Assembly (NCBI GenBank): GCA_009617715.1
Contig: VTFK01000169.1
Location: forward strand, 186,001 to 250,000
DNA: 64,000 bases
DNA from: Plectrocnemia conspersa
Taxonomy: Eukaryota > Arthropoda > Insecta > Trichoptera > Polycentropodidae
Direction: 5' to 3'
Below are positions 25,750-38,143 of the stretch, one piece after another. The position numbers and the translations under genes are program-made. Within the stretch, counting starts at the first letter, position 1, and every line of letters starts with the position of its first letter. The notes beneath the pieces were generated by a model. That model saw only the letters and a program-made list of their open reading frames with translations, ran no database searches and was not told where the DNA came from.

Positions 25750-26400
25750 AGATTGATTGGAAAATAACAAACCCCGTAAAATTATCTGGAAAATTCTATC
25801 CATTCCGCTACCGACGATACATCATAAAAATTGATCCGTTATTGCTTGACCGTTTGAACTTATTGCTTGTCTGGGATGGAACTGCCGCTTTGACCTCATT
25901 CCTACACATTGGACATTAAAGGGCACATCAAATCAAAGCTGATATGGATCTAAAGGCGGGGTGAAAAATCACGACGCCATAAACTCGTCCGAGGCATTAT
26001 CAACACTTTAAGGCTAGCACCTAGCTGTGTGTAATAACGCGATAATTTAATTAGGGAAGAGAGCGAGAGAAACATAAATGAATGCTAGCAATTTACACGT
26101 ACTTGCTTGGCGTGTGTGCCTCGAGTTTTAATGCGCAAAATTTGCGCAACAGCCCTGAATGATAACATTTTGTTGTGAGTCGACTCAACAGGCGCCGTGG
26201 AAGGAAGGGTTGGTTCTCGCAAAAAAGCAAGTTAATAATTCAGCCGACATTTAAGGCCGGCAATTATGGATGTGTAGGTCCGGGCCTAGAGGACGTTAAT
26301 GGGGCAAACGCCACTGTTTATCTTTTCTTCGCCCCGGGTTTGCTCGTGGGTCGGACAATTGGTAAAAAACGCCCCTGTATGACGGCCAGTAAAAAGTAGA
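25750..26400. other. GC-richer island
   Basis: Several balanced patches are seen. The + frame 26175-26399 is open for 74 codons but shows no domain or splice logic. Probably a conserved non-coding element. Confidence 0.35.
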
Positions 26401-28379
26401 CTCTCGTGTATTTGTATAATAAAACATGCATAAAATACTCTTATTGTTTGTATATGAGCGAAGGTTCAAAACATTCAAACCATTATTTGATCATTCAATT
26501 TTGTTTAATAGATATGTATATGAATTTTTTTATTTAAAATTGATAGTATGAAAATGTTAAAAATATTCTATAGTATAACAAGAGAAAATAAATCTACCAT
26601 TATGTTACGCTACATCAGGTTTTTAGAAAACATTTCATTCACTACCAGTATAGCACATTGGATGTATATCAGGTTGCATCCAAGTCCTCGGATCGTATCA
26701 TGGGAATTGCTGGAATTGCGGCTGGAAAAAATCCCTCAGCATCTTGACATATTATTCAATACTAACAGTATGCGTTTTGAAAGAAATAAGGACCAATAAT
26801 GCCTAATATATTTAGAGAATGGAGATATTTTAGTTTAGGATTCTCTCTGCATCAAAACTTACTTATGTCAGTTCGAATACAAATGGGCTTAGTCAAAGAA
26901 CAAAATGTCGCTGAACCGCTCGAACATTGTCTTAACGTTTGAATTACTTCAGAGCTAACGGTGCAGCTGTTTGGATACCCCAAAATATATTATAAACTGT
27001 TTAAATGTGTGTCCGCAATAAATATTATGTTGTAATCATTTTTTTTATTTATAATATATAATAATGGCTATAAATCAAATCTATACTGATAAAAACAAGG
27101 AAATCAAAATACTTTTTCGGTATAAAAAAAAATATTTTGTGTCTAAATAAATGTGATGCTTGAGGGGTCTGTTTCTTAAATTAAGAAGATAAAATATATT
27201 TATATTGTCACTCTATTGAAATTATTGAAACAGATTTTTTTCATCAAAAATAGAACTGCATATTTTTCTAATTAATATGTGATTGTACCATGATAATATA
27301 AATGAGTAATTTTTGACATAAATAATGACAAGAAATATTTAGTTAAACTTATGATATATGTAAATATGCATGATCCAAAAATATTGAATGTTAATTTGTA
27401 TATATGATACATACATATACGAAACATTATTTTTGTGACAAACTTTTTATTTTGTATTAAAAGTAATAATTAATATAATTAAAATAATATAAATCAGATT
27501 TTATTACTTTTGCTATTATATTATATGTTTAACAACAATCTAAATTATTTTATAATAAATAATAATCCAAAAATGTAAAACATCTTACTCAATTATTTTA
27601 AAAAAAAATTTAGTATAGTCTTTCGAACAATAAATATAAAATATATAATATTCTATTTAATGTATTTTAAAATACGAATTCTAGGATTACCTGTCAGTGA
27701 TGACGCATGAAAGAATTTCACATATTCTTTACTTAGAAACGACACGCTGGAGAGCAATAGAAAACGATAAGTTTACATGTGAAATGTTGTACAAATTTAA
27801 AATAAATTTCCATTACTTCCCGAGGGAATGTTAAATAAATGAAAAAGTTTTGATGAGAGAGAGATAGGAGAGTTTTTAAGTACAAGTTTTTGTAGAAAAT
27901 ATATAATTTTCAGATAAGACTTCACCGTCCGATAGTTAAAAATGTTAGATATGTGATATTACAATTAAATTATTTCTTAGTTTATTAGATAATGTACAAA
28001 CAAATTATTTTTTATCTATGTTTTTTACTTACTATGTAAGATGTTTTTGACACGATATTATATTGTATTTGATTTCTTACATTAAAGTTTGTATTTGATT
28101 TTTTACACTTCAGTAAATAAATGACTGATTTTTAGTCATATTTATTTCAATTATATATATAATAATTTTCAGGTGATTCAAAGTTTAAAACATCACTATA
28201 AATCTTGTTCATTAAATTAAATATATTTATCAAAATTATATAAAAATAAAATAAATGACATATAGTGTTTTACAATTATATTATTTCTACAAAAATTGTA
28301 GTTTTAACTAAAGAAAAAACCCATTGGAAACTTTACCCTCAAACTTTATCTAATTGAAGAATTCAAAGCTAATTACAGA
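26401..28379. other. AT-rich non-coding region
   Basis: Low-complexity A/T with no gene. The frame 26548-26799 is unremarkable. Confidence 0.5.
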
Positions 28380-29480
28380 GTATAAAATCTAAGAGCCGTT
28401 GCATTTCGTCTACCTTTTCTGTACGCTATAGTTTCGTGTTACGGCGCGCCGGAATCACCTTGTTAACATCTCTCCATGTTTCACCAGAACTTTTTGTTCG
28501 CAGGTGGAGACATGGAAATTTACACTTTTAATAAGGTTCATTATCATAATGATACAGCACTTGGTCGTGTGGGAGAGAGAGGTGCGGTCGGAAACGGGCT
28601 TCCTAGTCAACGCCGGCAACACTTTTTACCAAAACACTTATCGCGTTCTCACTTTGTATACGTTTCACGCAAACATAATATAACATTTTAAACGCCTACC
28701 CGGTGGTGCTTCCAAAATTTAAGGTTGTTACGAGAAGAGGGAGTTTGGGGATCGCTGAATGTTTCCACTCTGGTGCGGCTCTCCCAGAGTGTTTTGTTAT
28801 ATTGTGTGCTGTATTTTTATATACATTATCAAAAGCGATAATATGCTATCAGAATAAAATTTGAAGTAGTCGAAAGCATTTAATTTTCAAAATATAAAGC
28901 TACAACATTTTTGAATAATTAATATCAGGTATTACTTAACTAGAATACTAGCGACGTTAGCGTTAAAAAAATATATTTTTAAATATCTGCTTTTTTATCA
29001 CTTGTATATTACAATTAAATGATAAAAAATCTTGTAATTTACTGAGAATATACAACCCTGACACCTAAATATTTAATTTAAAAATATTAGAATATCACAC
29101 ATGTACGTACGCTTCTGTTCAACGAACAAGTCGTCGGTTTTTCCGCGGCGGCGCTTCCCACGTACGGAATTTTCCACTATTGCGGAACAGAAGTGCACGT
29201 GGGAAACGAGCCGGGAAAGATTCATTAATTAAATGAGGTCAGCGCTTAATTAAATTTATTTCAATTGAAGATGGTATTAGGAGAGTGAAGGGGAGAGCTA
29301 GAGAGAGGGAACGCCTCCGCTAACATTTATCTTAATGCATTGACGTAGGATATATTAATTATTTATGAGGATACGACTTGCGGTTTTTATTACTGTACAC
29401 GGTGCGATAATTAAATTTTCATTTAATTAAACTTCATAATTGAATCAGAGTACACGTGTATGAAGACGTTCGTTTGCCAT
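28380..29480. promoter_or_regulatory. Pair of GC-richer islands (28380-28790 and 29100-29480)
   Basis: These are non-coding islands in AT-rich DNA. The second holds TTAATTAAAT and CTTAATTAAATTT homeodomain-like cores within 40 bp (29223-29260) next to a GC-rich block and a GA-rich stretch. This fits an enhancer architecture but is only suggestive. Confidence 0.3.
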
Positions 29481-32319
29481 TATTGATATAAGAACGCACA
29501 GATTCATATGAAGTGATAGTTATTTTATATCGCGTGTGAAATGATAGTTATTTTATTAATAGTTTTAAATTTGACTAAGAACATAAATAAAACATATATT
29601 TTAAAAAGGTTCTAATTACAATAACTAATTGGTAGATTAAATATTTGTATAAATTTTGTACTTCAGTAGGTTAAAAATAGTGAGTAAAAACAATTTAAAA
29701 AAATAAACTTGTATTGATTTCATGGCATAGTTTCCGATATGCTATTTATTCTGTAACATAAATGACTCATTTTTATTCTATTTATTATAAACGAAACTGA
29801 ATTGCTACAGTTTATTGTAATAATAAAAGGATTACAAAATGAAATATTAATTAACATGATTTTTTTAAACACATACAAAGCATGTTTTTGGGATTTAGTC
29901 CTTATAAGCTATATTATAAACTTATGACTATAACTTTAAGTATGCTAACGGAAACAATTTTTACTAACCCTGTATATTTTCTTTCATAATATTTTTTGTA
30001 TATATATATTTATTATATGCAAGTATAAAATTAACTAAATGAAGATATATAACTGGTATGTTTATGTGTAATAGATAAACGGTAGTCGGTAATTGTTAAC
30101 GCTTGTCGCTCGCTTGAAGTTCGAATTAATTCTGCGATAGCAATTTGCTCCGGGGCGTCGACGTGGCAATCGACAACTTTTAAAAGCTCACAATTATGGC
30201 GTAGTCGAAACGCAAAAAGCTTCATCTCCCGTCTGACTAAACTTTTTGATTAATTTCTGACGTCGATTAACACACTTTTTTAATTGCAAATTGCATACTG
30301 TACAAGTATACGGCTACAACACACGTCGTCCCTGCTTTTCAATTACCACCAGGTGTGTGTGTTTAATTGTGCTTAGTACTCTTTGCCAAAGGCTTCCTTT
30401 GGTTGATGGTAGGTAGCGAACGGGAGACTGCATTTTCCATTACGAACACCTAACGTGTATGCATACAACAATTCATAAAATAGGCAAACTTAATATAGTC
30501 TAATTATAGTAGTATCATCCATTGAAAAAACAGCGCTAAAAACAGATATAATGCGTGCTTTATATCATGAATTTTTCTAATAAAGCAAAAAAATGCAAAA
30601 TAACAATTTTACTTTTTTCAATAAAATTGAAGGTTTTTCAAAAATTGCGCTAAAATTTTTTTTTTTTGTTTATAAATTTTTTTTTAATGATTTATAGCCG
30701 CTGAAATTTATAAATATCAAGTAATAGTTTTGCATCTGATAAATTTACAGCTGAAATCAAAGCAGGTAGTTAAAAAAGAGGAATTTCTAATTATAATTTC
30801 GAAAAAAATTCTTGACAATATAAGTTTTATGACCGACTCTGGGAATAACAATAAGCGAACATTTTGTCTGACCTCCTTAAACATTTGCTAGTTAACAAAA
30901 AATTAAAAACGCAAGGATCGATGACTAAAAAAATATTATATAATTATGTCTCTACTTCGCCGGCTTAATGAAGCACGCGTCAAGTTTGCTACGTAAATGT
31001 AGTCATTTTTGTAAAATACGAGAGAAAATATTATATGACTAAAAGATGTTAATTTTTTTGTTATGACAAAGTTTGATTATTAAAATAAAATATGGTACAC
31101 AACAATTAAGGAGTGTTGTCTGTACAAGGTAAACTATTTATTCAAGACGTCGAGCTATAGCAATAGCTGCGAAGAGAGAAGTGACTGTGGAAGATAGGTG
31201 TGCCTTCTCTTGATCGATGTCCTAAGTTATTGACCTCTTGAAGGTCCGATGCCTTGAATTTCGAAGCAGGTTTTAAAGTGTAAACTGAAAGTATAAGTGT
31301 CTAAGAGAAAGTCTCAGAGGAGTTCTTAGACAAAGTGTTTAAGAGAAAGGGCTAAAACGAAGTGTTTAGACAAAGTGTCTTAGAGGAAGTTAAGATTCTC
31401 GGTTGCCTGCGTTCCCGTATATATATATTTATGGCCTCCTCTATGAAAAAAATTTGTTGTCTGCACCTATTTATGGGACTAGCAGTTTTAGAAAGGTGGT
31501 TTTTTGAATCGTGTTGAAACGTGCAATTGTCTGTTAAAGCAGATTACGAACGCTTGTTTTGAGAGTAATCATAAATGAACGCGTTATTTTTCCAAAAGCA
31601 ACGAATATTTCAATCTTTTCTGATTTGAAACGTGTTTTTGTGACTTTAGATGTTAAAAGTATTCTCACGGTGATGTCCCATTTTAATGAAGAAAACAGTT
31701 TTTTTAGATAGTTGAAAATATTTATCTAAAGCTGAACTTATATATTTTAGAAGCATGAGCTAATTATGAAAAAACAGTCTTTTTTTAATAATAATTTTCT
31801 CGACAAAACTATATAAAATTAAGTAAAATATCTACACATCTATATTTTTTTCATTGATTTTTATAACGAAAAATATAGTTTTTCACATTTTTAAACTTTT
31901 TTATATTTTTTTATCATCACAGATTTTTGTACTATGTATGTTTTTATTATTTTTTCAGATTTTTTTGCCAGTTTTTTATAGATTTAATATATTACCATTA
32001 GAATGAACAGATATAAACTCAAGATATATAATTAAATAGAAGCAAGGCCGCCTCTAGAAATAAACTCGTAATTAGGAAACGGAAATAGACGTTTTGCGTT
32101 ATTTACAGACCGACATTGGACTTTTATTGTTGTAATTAAATTTAGATGTTTTGTGTTTAAATATAGAATATATAATATATAACGAAGTAAATACATCGTA
32201 AAATTTTGTCATAGGCCGTTTTTAATTGCATCGATCGACGCACACAAAAAAGAGCCACTACACATAAAGGATTTTTTAAGTGCTCGCGATTTTTAAAAGC
32301 ACCGTTTTGACTGCACTTT
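29481..32319. other. AT-rich non-coding region with a short degenerate repeat
   Basis: No gene. At 31290-31390 there are four spaced copies of a motif close to AGTGTYTAAGA, separated by 13-40 bp, followed by a TATA-like TATATATATTTATGG near 31420. It might be part of an old LTR; no flanking internal domain was seen. Confidence 0.4.
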
Positions 32320-32575
32320 GTTTTTTTCAGCCGCAAGGAACGCTTTAGTGAAGCCGACAGCGATAACGCTAATAGCGAGTGCGCTGGCCAAAATAACAAG
32401 TGTTGTAACGGGACGGGACAAGTTCGTGGGCCAACTAAACTTTTGGCTATTTATGCACAACACGGGACTGGGGCTCTCTCGCTCTGGGCTTTTATGGCCC
32501 GGTTGCACCGGCCAACTCCGCAGAGACGTTTATTACCCTGAGCTGAGCCGCTCACTAAATTAAACATTTGCTCTG
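32320..32575. other. GC-richer island
   Basis: Overlapping open frames exist on both strands (32318-32563 + and 32293-32508 -), which is typical of non-coding GC-rich DNA. No domain is recognised. Confidence 0.35.
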
Positions 32576-34429
32576 TGTATAATATAAGGGGCATCGCAAA
32601 GGTGAATAAAAGCATATAGATGGTCCGGAACGCTTAATTCTGCTGGTCTACGTGACAGATGGGTCATCTGCTGTTGCGCATTATTGGCACAAAACCAAGA
32701 ATCAATACGTTATTAATTCATTGACAATACAGTTATCTCGTACTTTTTTCAACTTGGGAATAACATATTTTGTACAAAGAAAAAAAAATCCTTTTATTTT
32801 CTAACTAGTAAAATATCTAAAACTTTATGTAAATACAGGGAATTTTCGGTGTGCGTATTGATGCGGTTAGATTTTTAGTCCAATCGCCATAAAGTCACTG
32901 GTCATAAGTTAACATTCGTTTAATTACTGAGGACAGCTGAGCCCAAAATCGATGCTCAGTATAAAAGCCAAATATTCTCGCTGAATCGATTGAAAAATGG
33001 GTAGCTCCTGTGATTCATTTTGACGGGTTAAATGATATCATCATCCAATCCATTAAATAAAAATAATTCATCCTTGACCATGGGCTTATTATATGCGATT
33101 AGAATTATGGTTGAATGATTTTAAACCTCTGAGTCCTTTTAAACGACTCCTTTCTTATGTAGGTGTAAATTTAGCCTCTGTAATGTATTTATTTATTGTC
33201 CTAAGTTAATTTTAACTAGATCGTTTTTAGAATATCTAAATTTTATTTTAGATATTTTAAAACGATAACTAATTTATTAAAAAATATTAGCCAATATAAA
33301 ATATATATTTATTTAACAATATAAAATCCCTTGAATAATTCAATATTATGTTATCAAAGAAGGGTTGTAAAATTTTACAGCAAATTAATTTGAATTGAAA
33401 AATCTGATTGGATTTCTGTGTAATAAATTCATAATAACAGTTGGCGTGATGAAATTTTAAACGAAAAATATACAAGGGTTTTTATTATGTTATAAAGAAT
33501 TCCCTTTCGCTTTTGCCACCTAGCGCATAAAAAACGCGGCAGCCTATTCAGGGCGTATTACGTTGTGAAAATTCATATTTTTATAACGTTTTTGCGAACT
33601 TGAAAAAAAGACGATTAATATTACTAAAAGCGCTGCGGTAAAAATTTTGCTTTCTGTGCATTTTCAGAAACTCGCCGCCGAATGAACGTAATTAGTTATG
33701 TTAATTAGGTGCTGCTGAAAATATTTTTCTTGTAACGTTTTCAATTAAATTCTAAGCACTTTTTATAGTGATATAATATATAATAAAGGATGATATATCA
33801 AATGTATATGAAGTATTTGTTAAAAAAAATAGAGTATTTTAAAACGATTCTTAAAGTAATGAATTGGAGAAATAAAATTGGAAATTTTTTTTGTATAAAC
33901 GCTAACGTGAAATGATTAAAAAAATATTGACTTACATATAATTTATTGAGGTACATAATAAATATTTCAACGCTATCCCATTTATAAAAAAAATTGGTTA
34001 CTTTATTTAGCTCTATAATTCATGAAAATAGTTTAACAAATTATGGAGCGGGATCAGAAAATAAATTTGCTCCTCTGAACCAATATGTGTTTAGGCATTT
34101 TATATTTATACCCAAATTTTGTTTGGTCTCGCCGTAGTCACCGATTTTGGAAATTAATGGGTTAAAATGGTCTTGTGCAATATTTTCATAGTATTTAAGG
34201 CATGTTTATCCTAATATTTTTAAACTATTAGTATCAGAAAAATTCTCTGAAAATTTTCTGAAGATTTATTTTTTAAATGACTTTTTTTTATTTTAAATGA
34301 CTTTAAGAATATCATTCAAATATTAAAATTAATTTGTACATCTTCCCCAAAAAAAATTTAATTTTACACATGTGTAATAGCGACGTCGGAAATGTGTATA
34401 TCCATTTTTCTAGATAATACAAGTTCTCG
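32576..34429. other. AT-rich non-coding region
   Basis: I see no gene or clear repeat. Confidence 0.5.
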
Positions 34430-34960
34430 TATAAGCCATGCGCCGTGTGTCTCGTAGCACAAAAAGGGGCAAAAATCACCAATTCCAGTTTGTAGCCATA
34501 AATCTCTAGTTCATGCGCGCTTTATTCCATACAGCAGCGGACAAATGGAGTCGTCAGCTGCCGGGAATATCTCATACAATTCAGCGTAATAATTTGTTGA
34601 CAAACCGTGGGTCACTCTTGGCACTCCTGGCTTTGTGACTCGCCACGCTAATCGCGCCTACCCTTCCGTTTCCTCGACATCCGTCCTAGGCCCTTCTGAC
34701 TTGCCACTAGCCAACTCGGTGGCTCAATGGTTAAAAGTATGCACCTGTAGCTAATATACGGGTTTATTTTATGTGAATAATATTATGAATAACAAAAAGA
34801 AACAACCACGAAGAGCCATCTGAGTCCATCACGAGCCAGTTAGATTACTCTTCGAAGTCCAAACCAATTTTCACGACACGACACGAGTCACGACAATACG
34901 TTTGACATTGCATCAATCATTCCTTGCACGCCTTGGTAAGTCACATTTCGAGCCGATTTT
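34430..34960. other. GC-richer island with a tRNA-like A box
   Basis: TGGCTCAATGG at about 34720 resembles a tRNA A box, but the expected B box downstream is poor (GGGTTTATTTT). It may be a degenerate tRNA-derived SINE. A + strand GTAAGT donor-like site lies at about 34936, with no recognisable exon before it. Confidence 0.25.
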
Positions 34961-37900
34961 TTAGATGAGCATCAACGTTATAATATTATTTCTAAAAATA
35001 ACGCTTTTGTTGTAAATTATCCTTGCCATCGATTTTTCAAAGCTTCTTTGAATGATCAATGTATGATATGTTACTAGTGTTTGTAGCATCTATCTGGCTG
35101 TAAAGTATTATATTTCGGGATTAAAAACAAATTTTATATACAAATTATATATTATTTTATTGATAGTTTTATAGAATATTTGTTCATAACAACATTGCTC
35201 TTTTGACAATAACTAGTTATATAGTTATTTCTACGTTTAAACATCATCATTAAACCTAATAATATGAAAAAAATATAATTTACAATCTTCACAAGGCTTA
35301 GAATAACATTTTTACTGTATTTTAGTATTTGAAATTTCATGACATTTCGCTTTATGCGGATTTTGTATATGATGGGATCAAGTACACTTTTCTTTAAAAA
35401 GTAATTTTAGTTAAAATTCTAATTTTTTTTGGTATTTCTCTTACTATTAATGTGCTATATTTACCATTACCCACAACGCGTCTTGATCGTGATTTATTTC
35501 ATTAAACGGTTTTGGTTTTCGAACTCAACATATTGAAATTCAGTTGCACGTTAAAACTAGCAACAGCAACGGGATCGGCGCGATTATCCCGGATATCCGT
35601 ATTGAGGCGTGGCGAAACATTGGCATATTTACGTCGGTGAGCGGGTAGTTGGGCTTGGCACCGAATAGGGGGTAGAAATAGGGATACGATGGGGGGAGGC
35701 TTAGGTAAGTTTCATAATTGCTTTTCGCAACAAGCGCGGGGCGTTGCGAATCCGCTTTGGTCCTATGCGGATCTGTTCTGGGATGTGAATAGAATTTCCT
35801 GCAGAAAGCCTGAGGGCGAATGTCAAGGGCGAAAGGGTTGTTACGATTAGCGTGACGAGTCACAAAGCAAGGGTCAGTCAGTTTGACCCACGATTTGTCA
35901 ACAAATTATTCCTCCAGGGCTCATTTCCATATTTAGTACAGCTCATTGGTCGTTGTTAAGGTGAATGTAATATTTTTACTAGTATTTATATCATTTCACT
36001 AACTGTTTCAGTGAAATAATATCTGAATACATCTTAAACAATAGGTTTATATTTCTACTAGCAAAAATATAATTTAATTGATTAGCGCTGGTGAAAATAT
36101 ATGCTACTTGTTCTAAAATGTATATGAAACTGAATATGATTAATTAATTAATTTAGTTTTGAAACTTTCTTTAGGTTATATTAAGTTTACTTAAATCATT
36201 TAGGTTAGTTTTGGGTTTAAACAGCAGATTTTTATTTTGCAGCTGTTACAGTAAATATGTAATTTTTAGTAAAGTTAAATTTTATTAGTATAAATAAAAT
36301 GTTACTAACAAGGCCAGTTAAAATGTATCAAATAATAGATTAAAAATTTTAGCGGGCAATTTCAGAGAAATTGTATTTAATTACTGCGGAAATGATCTGG
36401 TATATGTACATTTCAATAATCTTAGACTTAACAGATGTGTCACCTTATTTTTTAAAACCAAATTATTTGGTGGCATACAGGATTAAATAAGTGGCGTTTA
36501 CAACTGTCAGTTAAAGACCACCACTCGCTTTGTTTCACGTCTGTCAAATAAGACAGTTTATAGCAGCATATATTTTAATTGCTGCCTGTCAAAAAAATTA
36601 TATTTTCATTAGTAAAAATATATGTATGTTACCCGTGAAAATTTATTCCGATATGATTTTAAAAAAATGCAGGTAAAAATATATTTTCAAAGGTAATATA
36701 CTAGGAGTTGATAAACGATCCTTAATTTTTAAATTTGTGTTTCATAAGTATACTGCAACATTATTAGTAACATATTAAAAACACAGAAATTGAACAGAAG
36801 TGGATATAAATACAACAACATTATTCGAAAAAAACTTGATTATAAAGGGGTGATCCAATACAGTTAACGCAAAGGTTGGGTTTTATTTAGATGAGTTCAT
36901 ATTGAGTAACTGGTATCATGTAATAATAGTTACTGCCACTATACCAAATCGTTAATTTTACTACAAATTATTGTAACTTAGTTAGGATATTAAAGTACAT
37001 CTACTATAGAGGCTGTAACTTAGACCTGTATATTATCATTATTTTTAAAGCTTTACAAGACTTTCTCAAAAAAAAAAAAAATTGCTAGATTCGCACCAAA
37101 ACTACAAAAAACAGGTCTCAAGAAATCTTTAATTAAGGAATAATATTATTTTATAAAAACTGAAGGACAGAAAGAATATATGTCTTACTGAAATAATGAT
37201 CCTTTATATATTCTAGAAAATTTTAAAGATCAACGTGCTTGGTATAAATAAAATATTTTAAAAACTTGACTTCTTATTAAATTATTTTACTAGTAATTAA
37301 ACAATATTAGTAAATAAAGTGTTGCTTAAGTTTAGAAAGCACAAAATCAAGAAGTTTATAAATATGTTATTTTCTTTTTCATTTATATTTCTAAACTTAC
37401 AGAGTCACGAGTATAAGAGACAACGAGCTCACAAGTTTGATTTGTAGCCTCCAGAGCAAAAGAGTTCACAGTGTCCTTTGTTGTTCTCGAAAGTTACGCG
37501 AAAAGTCACCGAGTACGATGTAAATTATAAATTGCAAATGAAAATGTGAACTTTAGTAAGAAGACAATGTAAAAGTCGCAACAACAATAAAAACTTACTA
37601 TTAAGATTGTGTATTATAAATATAAATTATTGATATATTGATAAAAAGAAATCTTATATAAATATATGTATTTTCCTAACACAAAATTAATGAATTACCA
37701 TAAATGGATAATCTAACCAATTTATGCTAGTCTCAAGAAAAGTATTAGTATTCAATTTTTTAAAACACGTTATCTAGTTATAGCTATTTTTTTACCAAAA
37801 ACGGCTACTAAGACCAAACCCGATTCATTAAGAATACTATGAAAAAATATTTTTCGATAAGTATCTTTTATATTTTATGTACATAATTTAAATCGAGCAA

Positions 37901-38032
37901 TCCTAGTGAGTTAAGGAGTCGTTTGGATAAAGATCTTTGCGACAAAGTATCTAATAGATTATGTATTAGGTACTGTTACATATTGTAAAATCTAGAAATA
38001 ATAAAAATGAACAAATTCATGATACGACATAC
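34961..38032. other. Non-coding region downstream of the Sidestep-like exon
   Basis: Likely intron of the - strand gene whose exon is at 38033-38143. It includes a GC-richer island at 35530-35900. The - frame 35540-35863 there is open for 107 codons but has a + strand donor consensus through it and no domain. I found no further Ig exon on the - strand in this stretch. Confidence 0.45.
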
Positions 38033-38143
38033 CTCCTCGTACTTCGCAAATTAACACCAAACTGGCTCCTTCTTCTAATGGTCCAACTGTACCGGCTACG
38101 TCTCTTCCTGAATTATCGTACATTAAAAGTTGATGTGGTGGCA
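38033..38143 (-). CDS. Internal exon of a Sidestep-family Ig adhesion protein
   Basis: On the - strand, a 111 bp segment is framed by a pyrimidine-rich TTTTCTTTTACAG acceptor and a G/GTATGT donor. Its only sensible frame starts and ends in phase 1 and encodes VPPHQLLMYDNSGRDVAG followed by TVGPLEEGASLVLICEVRGG; the first Val codon is completed by the preceding exon. The PP-x-x-L opening, the VGPLEEG turn and the L-L-C-E-V-GG strand with the first disulphide Cys are the start of an Ig domain as found after the first Ig domain of Sidestep proteins. These are cell-surface proteins with several Ig domains that act in motor axon guidance as partners of Beat proteins. Neighbouring exons were not found in the window, which fits the long introns of this family. 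Which paralogue it is cannot be told from one exon. Confidence 0.82.

Noticed and set aside
35540..35863. 107-codon - strand frame in a GC-richer island
   Set aside because: No motif, and a + strand donor consensus (TTAG/GTAAGT at 35705) runs through it. Treated as non-coding.
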